From Actinomadura sp. WMMA1423 (lineage in GTDB: Bacteria > Actinomycetota > Actinomycetes > Streptosporangiales > Streptosporangiaceae): 64,000 nt of DNA. Position numbers and translations under genes: made by a program. Each line of letters opens with the position of its first letter. Within the stretch, counting starts at the first letter, position 1. A model generated the notes under the pieces. The model made no database searches. It saw only the letters and a program-made list of their open reading frames with translations, and had not been told where the DNA came from. Where the stretch lies: the NCBI RefSeq assembly GCF_006547145.1, contig NZ_CP041244.1, forward strand, positions 5,890,001-5,954,000, written 5' to 3'. Below are positions 8,720 through 17,512 of the stretch, piece by piece.

Positions 8720-10080
8720 TCCACCAACGCAGGCCGGTCCGCGCCCACCCCCGCGGACCGGCCCCCACCCCCCCCTCACACACCCCCGGCCTGCACGTGG
8801 TCCCGTGGCCCGCCACACACGCGTCCCCCACACCCCCACTCGCCCCTCAAACCGCACAAGCGGTCCCCAAACCGCACACGCGGTCCGTAGACCGCCCCAA
8901 CCGCGCCTCCCACCCACCCGACCCGCCCCTCGCCCCGCACGCCCGGTGCCCAACCGAGCGCGCATGGTCCCGCGGACCGCCCCAACCGCGTCTCCCACAC
9001 CCCCGGCCCGCCCCTCGCCCCGCCCGCCCGGTGCCCAACCGAGCGCGTGGTCCCGTGAACCGGCGCGCCCGGTGCCCAACCCAGCGCGCGTGGTCCCGCG
9101 GACCGTCCCATACGCGTCTTTCACTCATCGGGATGCCGAGCATTTTGGCGAGGCGCGGATTGTTGAGGGGCTCGGTCTGTGATCCGCCGCCCGACCCTGT
9201 GGTCGGGCCCCTCGCACCCGGGCGCCTCCATCAACAAGCCGCTGCGCACCCCACCCGGCCCTCGAACCGCGCGCGTCCTGCCCGAACCGCGCGTGGTCCC
9301 GTGAACCAGCCCAAACGCGTCCCTTATGACCTGCTCGGCCCTCGAACCGTGCGCGTGGTGCCCGAGCCAGCGCGCGTGGTCCCGCGGACCGTCCCATACG
9401 CGTCTTTCACTCATCGGGATGCCGAGCATTTTGGCGAGACGCGGATTGTTGAGAGGCTCCAGGTCTGTGATCCGCCGCCCGATCCTGTGGTCGGGCCCCT
9501 CGCACCCGGGCGCCTCCATCGACAAGCCGCTGCGCACCCCACCCGGCCCTCGAACCGCGCGCGTGGTGCCCGAACCGCGCCTGTGGTGGCTTGGACCGCC
9601 GCACACGCGTCTCTCGCATAACCTGCTCGGCCCGGGATCCGCGCGTGTGGTGCCGGGGATTGGCGCACCCGTGTACCTCGTCTAGCCTGCTCGGTCCTCG
9701 AACCGCGCGTGTGCTGCCCGAACCGCGCGTGTAGTGCCGTGGACCGGCGCACTCGCGTCCCCCGCATTACCCGCCCGCCCGAGAGCCGCGCGTGATGCTC
9801 GAACCGTGCGTGTGGACCGGCCCAAACGCGTCCCTTGACCAGCCCGCTGGGCACTGGATCCGTGCGTGTGGTGCCACGGGCTGGCGCGTGTGGGGCCGCG
9901 GACTGGCGCACTCGTGGCTCTCGCATAACTCTGCTCGGCCCTCGAACCGTGCGCGTGGTGCCCGGGCCGTGTGGTGTCGTGGATCGGCGCGCTCGCGGCT
10001 TTCGCGCAACCCGGTCGAGCCTCGGCCTGCGCGTGGTGGTTATTGGGGGTGGCGGGGGCGGTCTTCGTTGAGCGCCCCCG
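8720..10080. repeat. Gene-free segment of degenerate GC-rich repeats with one ~215-bp duplicated block
   Basis: About 1.36 kb without a credible gene. It is built from many variants of short units around CTCGAACCGCGCGTGGTGCC. A longer block occurs twice in direct orientation, at about 9071-9293 and 9357-9587, nearly identical and offset by 286-288 bp. Each copy holds a less GC-rich core (GCATTTTGGCGAG). Read on the minus strand, both cores can encode LNNPRLAKMLGIPMSE, which may be a duplicated fragment of a former gene. Long frames here are products of base composition. Confidence 0.75.
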
Positions 10081-10087
10081 CCGGGGG

Positions 10088-12553
10088 TTACCTGTGGCGC
10101 TTCCAGAAGGGGCGGCGGGGTGGGGACTCGCCGGTGAAGTCGGCGAGGACCTGCAGGGCGCTGGTCCACTGGTCGTTGACGGTCGCCTCGTCTGCGGTGG
10201 GGGAGAGGCGGTGCAGGTCGTCGCGAAGGTCGGCGAGGGGGGTGGCGTCCAGGGATAGGGCCTGCATCCGCTGGACGATCGACTCCAGGATGGGGAGGAG
10301 TTCGCTCAGCAGGCGGTTGATTCGCTCCTCCCGCGTTTCGGGAACCTGGCGCAGGCGGCCCAGCACGTTGGCCAGCTCCTGCTGGAAACCGGTCAGGGCC
10401 GAGGATGCGGAACTTCCCTGTCGGCGAGCCCGTTCGGCGGATCGGCCCGGGGGGCGACCGCCGGGGCGGCCCGAGGCGGGAGGCGGCGAGCCGTAACCGG
10501 GAGGGGCCCCTTGCTGCATGGGGGGCGGTCCGGTGGGCGCCGGCGCCATCGGGGGCGGGCCGGTGGGGGCGGTCGGCATGGGTGGGGCGTCGGCCGGGAG
10601 AGCGTCAGGTGGCAGGGCACGCTCCATGGGCTCTACCTCCATGTCCATCGAGAAGGCGGCGGGGGCGATGCGGGGGGCGGCCATTGGCGCTGCGCCTCCC
10701 CAGCCACGGGGGGTCTCCACCGGCTGGACGACCTGATGCGGTACCTGCCCCTCGGTCGCGACGCGGCTGTCCACGGCGACGAACGCGGTGAAGCGGCACA
10801 GGACGCCGAAGCGGAGGGAGGTCGCGATGATGCGCTGTTCCAGGTCGTCGGGGCCGCCGACCGTGTAGCGGTCCTCCAGGTCGCGCAGGTGCGCTCGGGC
10901 CCAGATGGCTCGTGCGGCCGGGTCCTCGGCGACGGTGCCGGTGGCGCGCTGCTCCCAGGCCGTGCCGTCGGATGCCGTACCCCTGACGGAGACGGAACCG
11001 GTGGACGAGCCCCGGAACCGGCCCGCGATCTGAAGGGGGACGCCGGGGAACAGGGCGCTCGGCCGGGCGGGCGCCACCGTGCCGGGGACGATCTCCAGCC
11101 CGTCGGCGTGCAGGGTGAGACCGGTCGCCAGTGGGGCGGCGATCCGGTGGTGGATGTGCTCCATCGCCTCGTCGAGCCGGTCTTCGGACTCCACCAGTTC
11201 GCAGCGGCCCTGGCCGATCGCGGCGAGGCGGTTCAGGAAGCCGGCGTTGACGGCCTGGTCGATGCCGACCGTGTGCGCGCGGACGCCGCGCAGCCGGGGT
11301 TCGAGGTGGGCGAGGAGTTGGTCCTCGTTGCCGACCTGGCCGTCGGTGATGAGGACGAGCACCCGGTCGCGGGCGGAGTCGGCGAGCAGGCGGCAGGCCT
11401 CGTCGAGCGGGGTGAGCATCTCGGTGCCGCCCCGCGCGTCCAGCGCCGCGAGGTGCTCGACGGCGCGGAACCGGTTGCGGTCGGTGCCGTCGGCCAGCCC
11501 GGAACCGAGGTCGCGCGGTCGCTCGATGACGGTGTCGAAAGACAGGACGGCGAACCTGTCCTCGGAGCGGAAGGTGTCGACGATGCGGGCGGCGGCGCGG
11601 CGCGCGGCGACCATCTTCCAGCCGTGCATGCTGCCGGAGCGGTCGAGGACGAGCACGACGTCGCGCGGCCGGGGCCTCGCCTCCCCGGAAGGGAGGACGG
11701 TGAGGCTGAACGTCCCCTCCTCGCCGGAGTCGTCCGGGATCAGAGAGAGCGCGGCGCTCTCGTGCGGGGCGAAGTCGAGGCGGAGGACGAAGTCGCGGTC
11801 GAGCCGCTCACCCGGTCGCAGGCGCACGGTCGTCCGCTCGCCGTCGCCCTCCTCGGCCACCACATGCAGCGCCGACCGGACCTCGGTGAGCGGAAGCCCC
11901 GCCGGATCGATGTCGACGGTGACGGCCAGGCGGACCGGATTGGGGAAGCCGGGCAGCAGGACGGGCGGGCTGATCCGGGACGCGTCCGGTACCGCGTCGG
12001 TGTCTTCGGCCACCCCGGACCCGGCGTGTGCGCCGTCGAGCGGAGCGCCGGGGATGTAACGGGGGGCGACGACGAGCGGGAAACGGAACGTCGCGCTGGA
12101 CGCCGACTCGTGCGGCAGCGGCTGGTCGAGGGAGAGTCTGATCGTGACCCTCTCGCCCGGAAGGATGTTGCCCACCCGCATGGTGAACACGTCCGGGCGG
12201 TCTTCCTCCGCGATGGCCGCGCGTTGGCCCGCGGCGATCGCGGTGTCGTAGTCCAGCCGCGCCTGCCCGCGCTCCTTCAGCTCGCCTTCGATGACCCGGT
12301 CGGCGGCCTCCAAGCGCAGCGCGGTGACGGCGGCGCGGTCGGGCAGGGGGAAGATGTAGGTGGCCTCCAGCGGCATGTCGAACGGGTTGCGGAAGCCCTG
12401 GACGACCTCGATGCCGGCGGCGAGGCCGGTGATGGACGCGTGCACGTCCACGGAGTCGAGCGGCAGGTTGCCCTTGTCGGTGCTGAGCGCGCCGAGCCCG
12501 TGGTCGGGTACCGGTGGCGCGGTCTCGGGTAGCGGCAGGATGCGCACGGTCAC
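10088..12553 (-). CDS. VIT and von Willebrand factor A domain protein
   Basis: An 821-residue protein starting at GTG 12553, coupled to the upstream MerR gene by a GTGA overlap. Residues about 30-160 form a VIT domain (QGFRNPFDMPLEATYIFPLP). A VWA domain starts near 297 with the MIDAS motif LVLDRSGSM (D304, S306, S308). A proline/glycine-rich linker follows, then a charged helical C-terminus ending in WKRHR. No signal peptide is visible, so it is probably cytoplasmic. VIT-VWA proteins are usually adhesion or assembly scaffolds; the bacterial function is poorly known. Regulation by its partner is likely. Confidence 0.9.
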   Translation of the reverse strand: MTVRILPLPETAPPVPDHGLGALSTDKGNLPLDSVDVHASITGLAAGIEVVQGFRNPFDMPLEATYIFPLPDRAAVTALRLEAADRVIEGELKERGQARLDYDTAIAAGQRAAIAEEDRPDVFTMRVGNILPGERVTIRLSLDQPLPHESASSATFRFPLVVAPRYIPGAPLDGAHAGSGVAEDTDAVPDASRISPPVLLPGFPNPVRLAVTVDIDPAGLPLTEVRSALHVVAEEGDGERTTVRLRPGERLDRDFVLRLDFAPHESAALSLIPDDSGEEGTFSLTVLPSGEARPRPRDVVLVLDRSGSMHGWKMVAARRAAARIVDTFRSEDRFAVLSFDTVIERPRDLGSGLADGTDRNRFRAVEHLAALDARGGTEMLTPLDEACRLLADSARDRVLVLITDGQVGNEDQLLAHLEPRLRGVRAHTVGIDQAVNAGFLNRLAAIGQGRCELVESEDRLDEAMEHIHHRIAAPLATGLTLHADGLEIVPGTVAPARPSALFPGVPLQIAGRFRGSSTGSVSVRGTASDGTAWEQRATGTVAEDPAARAIWARAHLRDLEDRYTVGGPDDLEQRIIATSLRFGVLCRFTAFVAVDSRVATEGQVPHQVVQPVETPRGWGGAAPMAAPRIAPAAFSMDMEVEPMERALPPDALPADAPPMPTAPTGPPPMAPAPTGPPPMQQGAPPGYGSPPPASGRPGGRPPGRSAERARRQGSSASSALTGFQQELANVLGRLRQVPETREERINRLLSELLPILESIVQRMQALSLDATPLADLRDDLHRLSPTADEATVNDQWTSALQVLADFTGESPPRRPFWKRHR

Positions 12554-13353
12554 TGGGTCCTCCCGGGTGGGTCGGCGATCTGGAGGTCGGGGCTTTCGGC
12601 GGTGTTCTCCGCGGGGACGAGCAGCCCGCGGCGGTGCAGTTCGTCGAGCAGTGGACGAGCGGCGGCCTCGATGGCGGCGAGGTCGTCGCCGTTGAGAGCG
12701 GGGACGTCGAGGAGCACGGTGAGGCCCGGCGCGAGGCGGACGCCTTGCACGACCGCGGGACGCGGTTCGCCATAGCCGTCGGTGACGATGTTCCGGCGGA
12801 ACGACACGTCGGGTCGCTTGCTCCAGAAGCTCTCCCTGCCGCCGCCTCCGGCGACCTCCTCCGTCTCCTTCGGCGCCGGCGGAGGGGTGCTTTGGCGCTC
12901 GGGGCTTTCCGCGAGGTCGCCGTGAGGTAGGCCGTCGGGGGTCGGGGGACCACCGTCCCCGGCGGTCTGGCCGTTCGGGTCGGAGTGTTCCGCCGCCCGG
13001 CCGCGGGAAGTGCGGGAAGCCGGCGAATCGGCCGGCGGGGCGGGGAGGGCGGCGATGCGGGCGAGGGCCGTGTCGGTCGCGGCGGCGAGCTCGACCTGGA
13101 TCTCGGCTATGGACCGGCCGGCGGCCTGGCGGCGCTTCACGGCGACGAGCTGGAGGAGATGGCGGGGCCCGTACAGGGCGGTGCGGCCGCGCCGGCCGAG
13201 GGGCGGGTCGACCAGGCCGATCGTGGTGTACCAGCGGATCAGCCGCTCGTTCGGCAGGTCGCGCACCCGGCCGCTGGCCTGCGCGGACCCGTCCGCCGCG
13301 AGGGCCGCGGCGGCACGGTCCGCCAGTTCGGCGATCGTCCAGGTGTCGTCCAT
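12550..13353 (-). CDS. MerR-family regulator with extended C-terminal domain
   Basis: A 267-residue protein. The N-terminal half has a MerR helix-turn-helix (LPNERLIRWYTTIGLVDPP, then a YGPRHLLQL wing) and a helix that would form the dimer coiled coil. A disordered, proline-rich linker (about 105-165) joins a C-terminal region of about 90 residues (FRRNIVTDGYGEPRPAV onward) that I do not recognise as a standard effector domain. The ATG at 13353 is only 10 bp from a perfect palindrome. It precedes and overlaps the VIT/VWA gene, so the two are co-translated. Confidence 0.87.
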   Translation of the reverse strand: MDDTWTIAELADRAAAALAADGSAQASGRVRDLPNERLIRWYTTIGLVDPPLGRRGRTALYGPRHLLQLVAVKRRQAAGRSIAEIQVELAAATDTALARIAALPAPPADSPASRTSRGRAAEHSDPNGQTAGDGGPPTPDGLPHGDLAESPERQSTPPPAPKETEEVAGGGGRESFWSKRPDVSFRRNIVTDGYGEPRPAVVQGVRLAPGLTVLLDVPALNGDDLAAIEAAARPLLDELHRRGLLVPAENTAESPDLQIADPPGRTQ

Positions 13354-13363
13354 GGCTCGATGA

Positions 13364-13388
13364 TGACACTGTCACTATGACAGTGTCA
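13364..13388 (-). promoter_or_regulatory. Perfect 10-bp palindrome overlapping the merR promoter
   Basis: TGACACTGTC (13364-13373) and GACAGTGTCA (13379-13388) are exact inverted repeats around ACTAT. On the minus strand the far arm forms a consensus -35 box (TTGACA), so the palindrome fills the -35/-10 spacer, the usual place for a MerR operator. The transcript would begin at or very close to the ATG at 13353. Autoregulation of the MerR-VIT/VWA pair is the simplest reading. Confidence 0.72.
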
Positions 13389-13897
13389 ACTTGGATCAGG
13401 GGGCGATCGTGTGGTGAGCCGGGCCGGCGGCGACCGCGCCGGGGATGCGGCTTCGGGGCTCGGTTCGCGCCCTTGGGGCGGTGGCCGAGCCGGGCGGAAC
13501 GCCCTATCGAGGTCGGCGCACGATGGCGGTGACGGATTGGTCGCTGAATTGCCTCCTCCAGTTTCGTGACATCTGAACTCGTCTCCCTGGCGCACGGATA
13601 ATCGTCCGCCGCGACCCTGGGGGAGGGGAATATATTCGATCAAGCAAAGCCTCATCTCGGGCGGAACGGTCGAATTGCCTTCGTCACTCTTGGTGTTCAA
13701 GTGATCGCTTGCTGGAATGACGCCCTGGTCATGTGAATCACCGGAACCTTGCAGTATCTCGGACGAAGTTCTATAACCCTCGCTATTGCGACACTTTGCA
13801 AAAGTCCGAGTTAAAAGGTAATGATGATGTCCGGTATCGGCCTGCGATCTCTTAGATTTCCTGGTAGGGGACGCTCGGAGCATTTACCTTTTCTGGC
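13389..13897. promoter_or_regulatory. AT-richer regulatory gap between merR and the sigma gene, with a distant inverted repeat
   Basis: No gene is seen in these 509 bases. From about 13550 the base composition is clearly less GC-rich than its surroundings, which would favour binding by Lsr2 (encoded later in this window). AAAAGGTAA at 13813-13821 and TTACCTTTT at 13884-13892 are exact inverted repeats 62 bp apart; the second ends 5 bp before the sigma-factor ATG, where no ribosome-binding site is visible. Confidence 0.5.
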
Positions 13898-15175
13898 ATG
13901 AGCGACCATCTCCTGGTCGAGGCGCTGCGGAACCGCGACCCCGGTGCCACGGCCTCGGCGTACGAGGCCCGTGCAGGCGGGCTTTACGCGTATTGCTGGT
14001 TCCAGTTGCGGGACCGGGACGCGGCACAGGTCGCCTTACGGGACACGTTCATCGTGGCCGAGGCCTACATCGGCAAGTTGCGCGAGGCCGATCGGTTCGG
14101 GCCATGGCTCTACGCCATCGCCCGGCTGGAGTGCGCCCGGCGTATGCCGTCCAGGCATCAGGCGCCGGACGTACCGGTCGCCAGCCACGACCAAGAGGAC
14201 GTCGACCAGCGAATCATGGCGTGGCAGGCGGTGCTGGCCCTGCCGCCCCTTTCCCGAGAGATCCTGGAACTGCACGTCAGGCACCAGTTGACGATCCCCG
14301 ACCTTGCGGCCGTGTTCGGCATGTCATTAAGGGACGCCCAAACCGCGCTGGACACCGCGCAGGACGAACTCACGGCGGCGTTGACCGCTGAGATACTCGC
14401 GCACGAGGGGCCGTACGGCTGCGTCGAGCGTGCGCTGCTTCTGCGCGAACGACAGGGCGACCTCACCCACGACGTCAGCGTGCGGTTGACGGAGCACGCG
14501 CAAGGCTGCCCCGTCTGTAGAACCCTTCGTCCCCGGTACGTGTCCGCCGCCAAGGTCTACGGGCTGCTGCCGGAGGTGGCACCGGCACCGGAGACGCGGC
14601 TCAGGGTGATGAGCTGCTTCCTGGATCCAGAACTCGTCGGCTACAGGCTCTTCGTGGCCACCCGTGTCACGGAGTTCGGGTCCGACGGGTTTCCCGTCCA
14701 GACCACCTTCGGACGTTCCAGGCGGGCGTCGCGCCGAGGGCGCCGCAGGCGTTTCGGACGCACCCGCAAAGCCTCCAAGGAGGAGGAGTCCGCGGTCCCG
14801 GTTCTCGCGCAGGCCGTCCGTGTAGCCGCCGTCCTTGTGGCCGTGACGATCCTGGCCGCGGGTGGGGTGGCTTCCATGTACGGCGTCGGTGCCGGGCGGG
14901 GGGACGTGTACGGGAACGCGGGCCCGCGTCCGACGGCCATCCCCGGCGTCTCCCAGAGGCCCGGGTCCGGGCGGCGGCCGGAAGCGCCTCCCGGTGGGTC
15001 CGACATGCCGCGCCGCCAACCTCGTCTGACCCCGCCGTCGGCCGGTTCGCCGCCCGGTTCGGCGCCCGACCTCTCGCCGTCCACCGCTCCCTCAGGCCCG
15101 CCGCCCCTGGGAGCCCCGGCCCCCGTGCCCAAGCGAAGCAGGGCCTCCCACCCTGCCCCGTCGCTCGGTGCCTGA
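13898..15175 (+). CDS. Sigma-70-family (ECF-like) factor fused to a ZAS-like motif and a membrane helix
   Basis: A 425-residue protein. Residues about 5-85 look like sigma region 2 (AYCWFQLRDRDAAQVALRDT) and about 105-160 like region 4 (LPPLSREILELHVRHQLTIP). A cysteine/histidine motif follows, H200-x3-C204-x2-C207, the spacing of zinc-binding anti-sigma (ZAS) domains. A basic stretch (275-291) precedes one transmembrane helix near 303-325, then a proline-rich tail. It reads as sigma and anti-sigma parts in one membrane-anchored chain. The tail runs into a tandem repeat, so its length may vary between strains. An NlpC/P60 hydrolase gene lies downstream. Confidence 0.78.
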   Translation: MSDHLLVEALRNRDPGATASAYEARAGGLYAYCWFQLRDRDAAQVALRDTFIVAEAYIGKLREADRFGPWLYAIARLECARRMPSRHQAPDVPVASHDQEDVDQRIMAWQAVLALPPLSREILELHVRHQLTIPDLAAVFGMSLRDAQTALDTAQDELTAALTAEILAHEGPYGCVERALLLRERQGDLTHDVSVRLTEHAQGCPVCRTLRPRYVSAAKVYGLLPEVAPAPETRLRVMSCFLDPELVGYRLFVATRVTEFGSDGFPVQTTFGRSRRASRRGRRRRFGRTRKASKEEESAVPVLAQAVRVAAVLVAVTILAAGGVASMYGVGAGRGDVYGNAGPRPTAIPGVSQRPGSGRRPEAPPGGSDMPRRQPRLTPPSAGSPPGSAPDLSPSTAPSGPPPLGAPAPVPKRSRASHPAPSLGA

Positions 15176-15360
15176 CCTTCGGGTCCCCGTGCCCAAGCGA
15201 AGCGGGGCGTCCCGGCCCGCTCCGGCGCTCGGTGCTTGACCTTCGGGTCCTCGTGCCTAGGGGTCCGGGGGCCCGCCGCGCCCCGTCGCTCGGTGTCTGA
15301 CCTCCGGGTCCTTTCGGCGGAGGGACCGGGGCGTCCGGCCTGGCGCTCGGTGCCGGACCT
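15119..15360. repeat. Degenerate ~62-bp tandem repeat, about four copies
   Basis: Units built around CCGTGCCCAAGCGAAGC and GTCGCTCGGTGCCTGACC recur near 15119, 15182, 15245 and 15305. The first copy encodes the last residues and stop of the sigma gene; the later copies are non-coding and progressively diverged. Confidence 0.75.
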
Positions 15361-15465
15361 GCGGCCACCTCGATCCGGTGTGCGTACTCGCCGTTGGCGG
15401 AGACAACTACGCTTCGTAGCTGATCATTTGCGCTAAGCGGCATCGCGGCCGGGGAGAAGGTGATC

Positions 15466-16737
15466 ATGGCACCTGGCGCACCCGAGGTCCGTCGCCGTCG
15501 CGTGACCCCGTCTCCCGCCCGCAGCGCGGCGCTGCGGTTGGTCGCCCTCTCCTCCGGCGTCGCGATCGGCATGGGCCTGCTGGTGCCGGCCGTGTCCGCC
15601 CGGCCGTCCGATCCCCCCGGCCCCAGCGCGAAGGACGTCGAGCGAAGCGAACGCGATGTCAGGGAGCGGGCGGCCGAGGTCGGGCGGACGAAGGCCATGC
15701 TCGCCCAGGCGGACGGCGAGCTCGACAGGCTCGCCGTCGCCGCGGAGACAGCCGTGGAGCGCTACAACGGCGAACTGGTGAGACTGAAGGCCGCGCAGAC
15801 GGCGTACAGGGACGCCCAAGGGCGGCTTGCCGAGGCGAACCGTAGGACGGAGGAGGCCAGAGCCGAACTGGCCTCGTTCGCCGCGCAGGTCTACCGGGAC
15901 AACACCGGCTACGACCCGATGTCCTCGGCCGTCGCGGGCGAGGGCGGGCCCCAGGGGTTCATGGACCGCGCCGGCATGGTCCAGATGCTCGCCGAACGGC
16001 GTACCGCCGTGTTCCACCGGGTCGAAGCGTCCAAGACGGTCGCCGACCTGTTCCGCCGCCAGGTGAAGACGGCGCTGGACGAGCAGGAGGCGGCGACAAG
16101 GCGCGCTGACGAAGCCAAACGGCTCGCGCAGGACGCGGTGGCCACGCAGCAGGCAGCGGTCCAACGCATCGAGGCCGAGAAGCGCCGCCTAGAACACAGA
16201 CTGGGTAAGGCCCAAGCGAAGGCTGCGAGCGTCAAGCGCGCGCGGGAACGTGCCCTGGAGAGGGCTAAGGCCCGCAAAGCACGTGCGGAGTTCCCCACGC
16301 GGAAGTCGCCTCATGGGCTTCTGTCCGAGGCGCAGGGGGCCATCGCGGTACAGGCGGCGCTCAAGTGGCTCGGCACGCCCTACTCCTGGGGAGGAGGCGA
16401 CGTGAGCGGCCCCACGTACGGCATTGCGCAGGGTGCCGGGACCGTCGGCTTCGACTGCTCGGGGCTGACCATGTACGCCTGGGGCCAGGCGGGTGTGAGG
16501 CTCGACCATTGGACGGGCACGCAATGGACGTCCGGCCCGCACGTTCCCATCAGCGAGCTGCGTCCCGGTGACCTCGTCTTCTTCGCGACCAGCCAGAGCG
16601 ATCCCGCCACCATCCACCACGTGGGCCTGTACCTCAGCGGTGGCCGCATGGTCGAAGCGCCCTACACGGGTGCACGGGTGCGCATTGCGAGCATCCACCG
16701 GCGCGACCTGATCGGTGCGACGCGTCCGGCGGGCTGA
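15466..16737 (+). CDS. NlpC/P60-family peptidoglycan hydrolase with coiled-coil N-terminus
   Basis: A 423-residue secreted protein. An N-terminal basic stretch and hydrophobic core (LRLVALSSGVAIGMGLLVPA) form the signal peptide. Residues about 55-275 are charged coiled coil, as in RipA-like hydrolases. The C-terminal NlpC/P60 domain has the catalytic cysteine in FDCSGL (C331) and histidine in HHVGLYL (H385), so it should cleave peptide stems. GGAGAAGG five bases upstream selects ATG 15466 over the in-frame GTG at 15460. A strong hairpin ends the transcript. A role in cell separation or wall remodelling is the family expectation. Confidence 0.92.
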   Translation: MAPGAPEVRRRRVTPSPARSAALRLVALSSGVAIGMGLLVPAVSARPSDPPGPSAKDVERSERDVRERAAEVGRTKAMLAQADGELDRLAVAAETAVERYNGELVRLKAAQTAYRDAQGRLAEANRRTEEARAELASFAAQVYRDNTGYDPMSSAVAGEGGPQGFMDRAGMVQMLAERRTAVFHRVEASKTVADLFRRQVKTALDEQEAATRRADEAKRLAQDAVATQQAAVQRIEAEKRRLEHRLGKAQAKAASVKRARERALERAKARKARAEFPTRKSPHGLLSEAQGAIAVQAALKWLGTPYSWGGGDVSGPTYGIAQGAGTVGFDCSGLTMYAWGQAGVRLDHWTGTQWTSGPHVPISELRPGDLVFFATSQSDPATIHHVGLYLSGGRMVEAPYTGARVRIASIHRRDLIGATRPAG

Positions 16738-16761
16738 GGCGGACATCACCCCTGGAAAGCC

Positions 16762-16794
16762 GGAACCCTTCCGTACCGTCGACGGAAGGGTTCC
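16762..16794. terminator. Bidirectional terminator hairpin
   Basis: A perfect 13-bp stem (GGAACCCTTCCGT and its complement) with a 7-base loop lies between the convergent NlpC/P60 and pyrophosphatase genes. There is no long U run, as is common in actinomycetes. Confidence 0.82.
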
Positions 16795-16883
16795 TCACAA
16801 GGCGCGTCGTGTGGCAGCGGGGAGCGGATCAGCGCCGTCCGGGACTTCGAGCGGCCCGGCCGGCCGCACCGGTCGGTGGCGGC

Positions 16884-17375
16884 TCAGTGGCCGCCCTGGT
16901 CGGAGGCGCGCTTGAAGGAACGCACGATCTCCTGCTCGGCCTCCACACGTCCCACCCAGCTGGCGCCCTCGACGGACTTGCCGGGCTCCAGGTCCTTGTA
17001 GACCTCGAAGAAGTGCTGGATCTCCAGCCGGTCGAACTCGGCGACGTGGTGGATGTCGCGCAGGTGCTCCATGCGGGGGTCGGTGGCGGGGACGCACAGG
17101 ACCTTGTCGTCGCCGCCGGCCTCGTCGGTCATGCGGAACATGCCCACGGCGCGGCACTTGATGAGGCAGCCGGGGAACGTCGGCTCCTGGAGCAGGACCA
17201 GGGCGTCCAGGGGGTCGCCGTCCTCGCCGAGGGTGTCCTCGACGAACCCGTAGTCGGCCGGGTACTGCGTGGAGGTGAAGAGCATGCGGTCGAGCCGGAT
17301 GCGGCCGCTCTCGTGGTCCACCTCGTACTTGTTCCGCTGGCCCTTCGGGATCTCAATCGTGACGTCGAAATCCAA
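16884..17375 (-). CDS. ppa: Inorganic pyrophosphatase
   Basis: A 163-residue family I soluble pyrophosphatase, which hydrolyses PPi to phosphate with Mg2+ and pulls biosynthetic reactions forward. The active-site block DYGFVEDTLGEDGDPLDALV contains the family signature D-x-D-P-x-D. The length is normal for bacteria. The start is TTG 17375, supported by GGAGG seven bases before it. It is divergent from dacB and converges on the NlpC/P60 gene, sharing the terminator hairpin. Confidence 0.97.
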   Translation of the reverse strand: MDFDVTIEIPKGQRNKYEVDHESGRIRLDRMLFTSTQYPADYGFVEDTLGEDGDPLDALVLLQEPTFPGCLIKCRAVGMFRMTDEAGGDDKVLCVPATDPRMEHLRDIHHVAEFDRLEIQHFFEVYKDLEPGKSVEGASWVGRVEAEQEIVRSFKRASDQGGH

Positions 17376-17462
17376 GATGTCCTCCGCTCCCTGCGCGCTC
17401 GCAGTGAATAGTCTTTCGGGAGCCTGTGGGCGAGGCCGGCACCACAGGTGAGTGTTCCCCTG

Positions 17463-17468
17463 TATAAG
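17463..17468 (+). promoter_or_regulatory. Candidate -10 box for dacB
   Basis: TGTATAAG, an extended -10 motif, lies 45-50 bp before the preferred dacB start. No clear -35 hexamer is seen, so the call is tentative. Confidence 0.4.
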
Positions 17469-17512
17469 GATGTCGCACGTTGGTGAGTGCTGAGTGGGAG
17501 AGGGGCGGTCAC

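Noticed and set aside
9411..10169. Long minus-strand reading frame through the repeat block
   Set aside because: Its product is arginine/proline/alanine-rich with tandem repeats in all frames, no ribosome-binding site and no domain; it reflects GC-rich repeats.
12554..13375. N-terminal extension of the VIT/VWA frame up to 13375
   Set aside because: It runs out of frame through the MerR gene; GTG 12553 gives the GTGA overlap and a normal VIT start.
15361..15465. c-di-AMP riboswitch before the first NlpC/P60 gene
   Set aside because: The conserved GGGGACCCA and GGGGTGAATC landmarks are absent.
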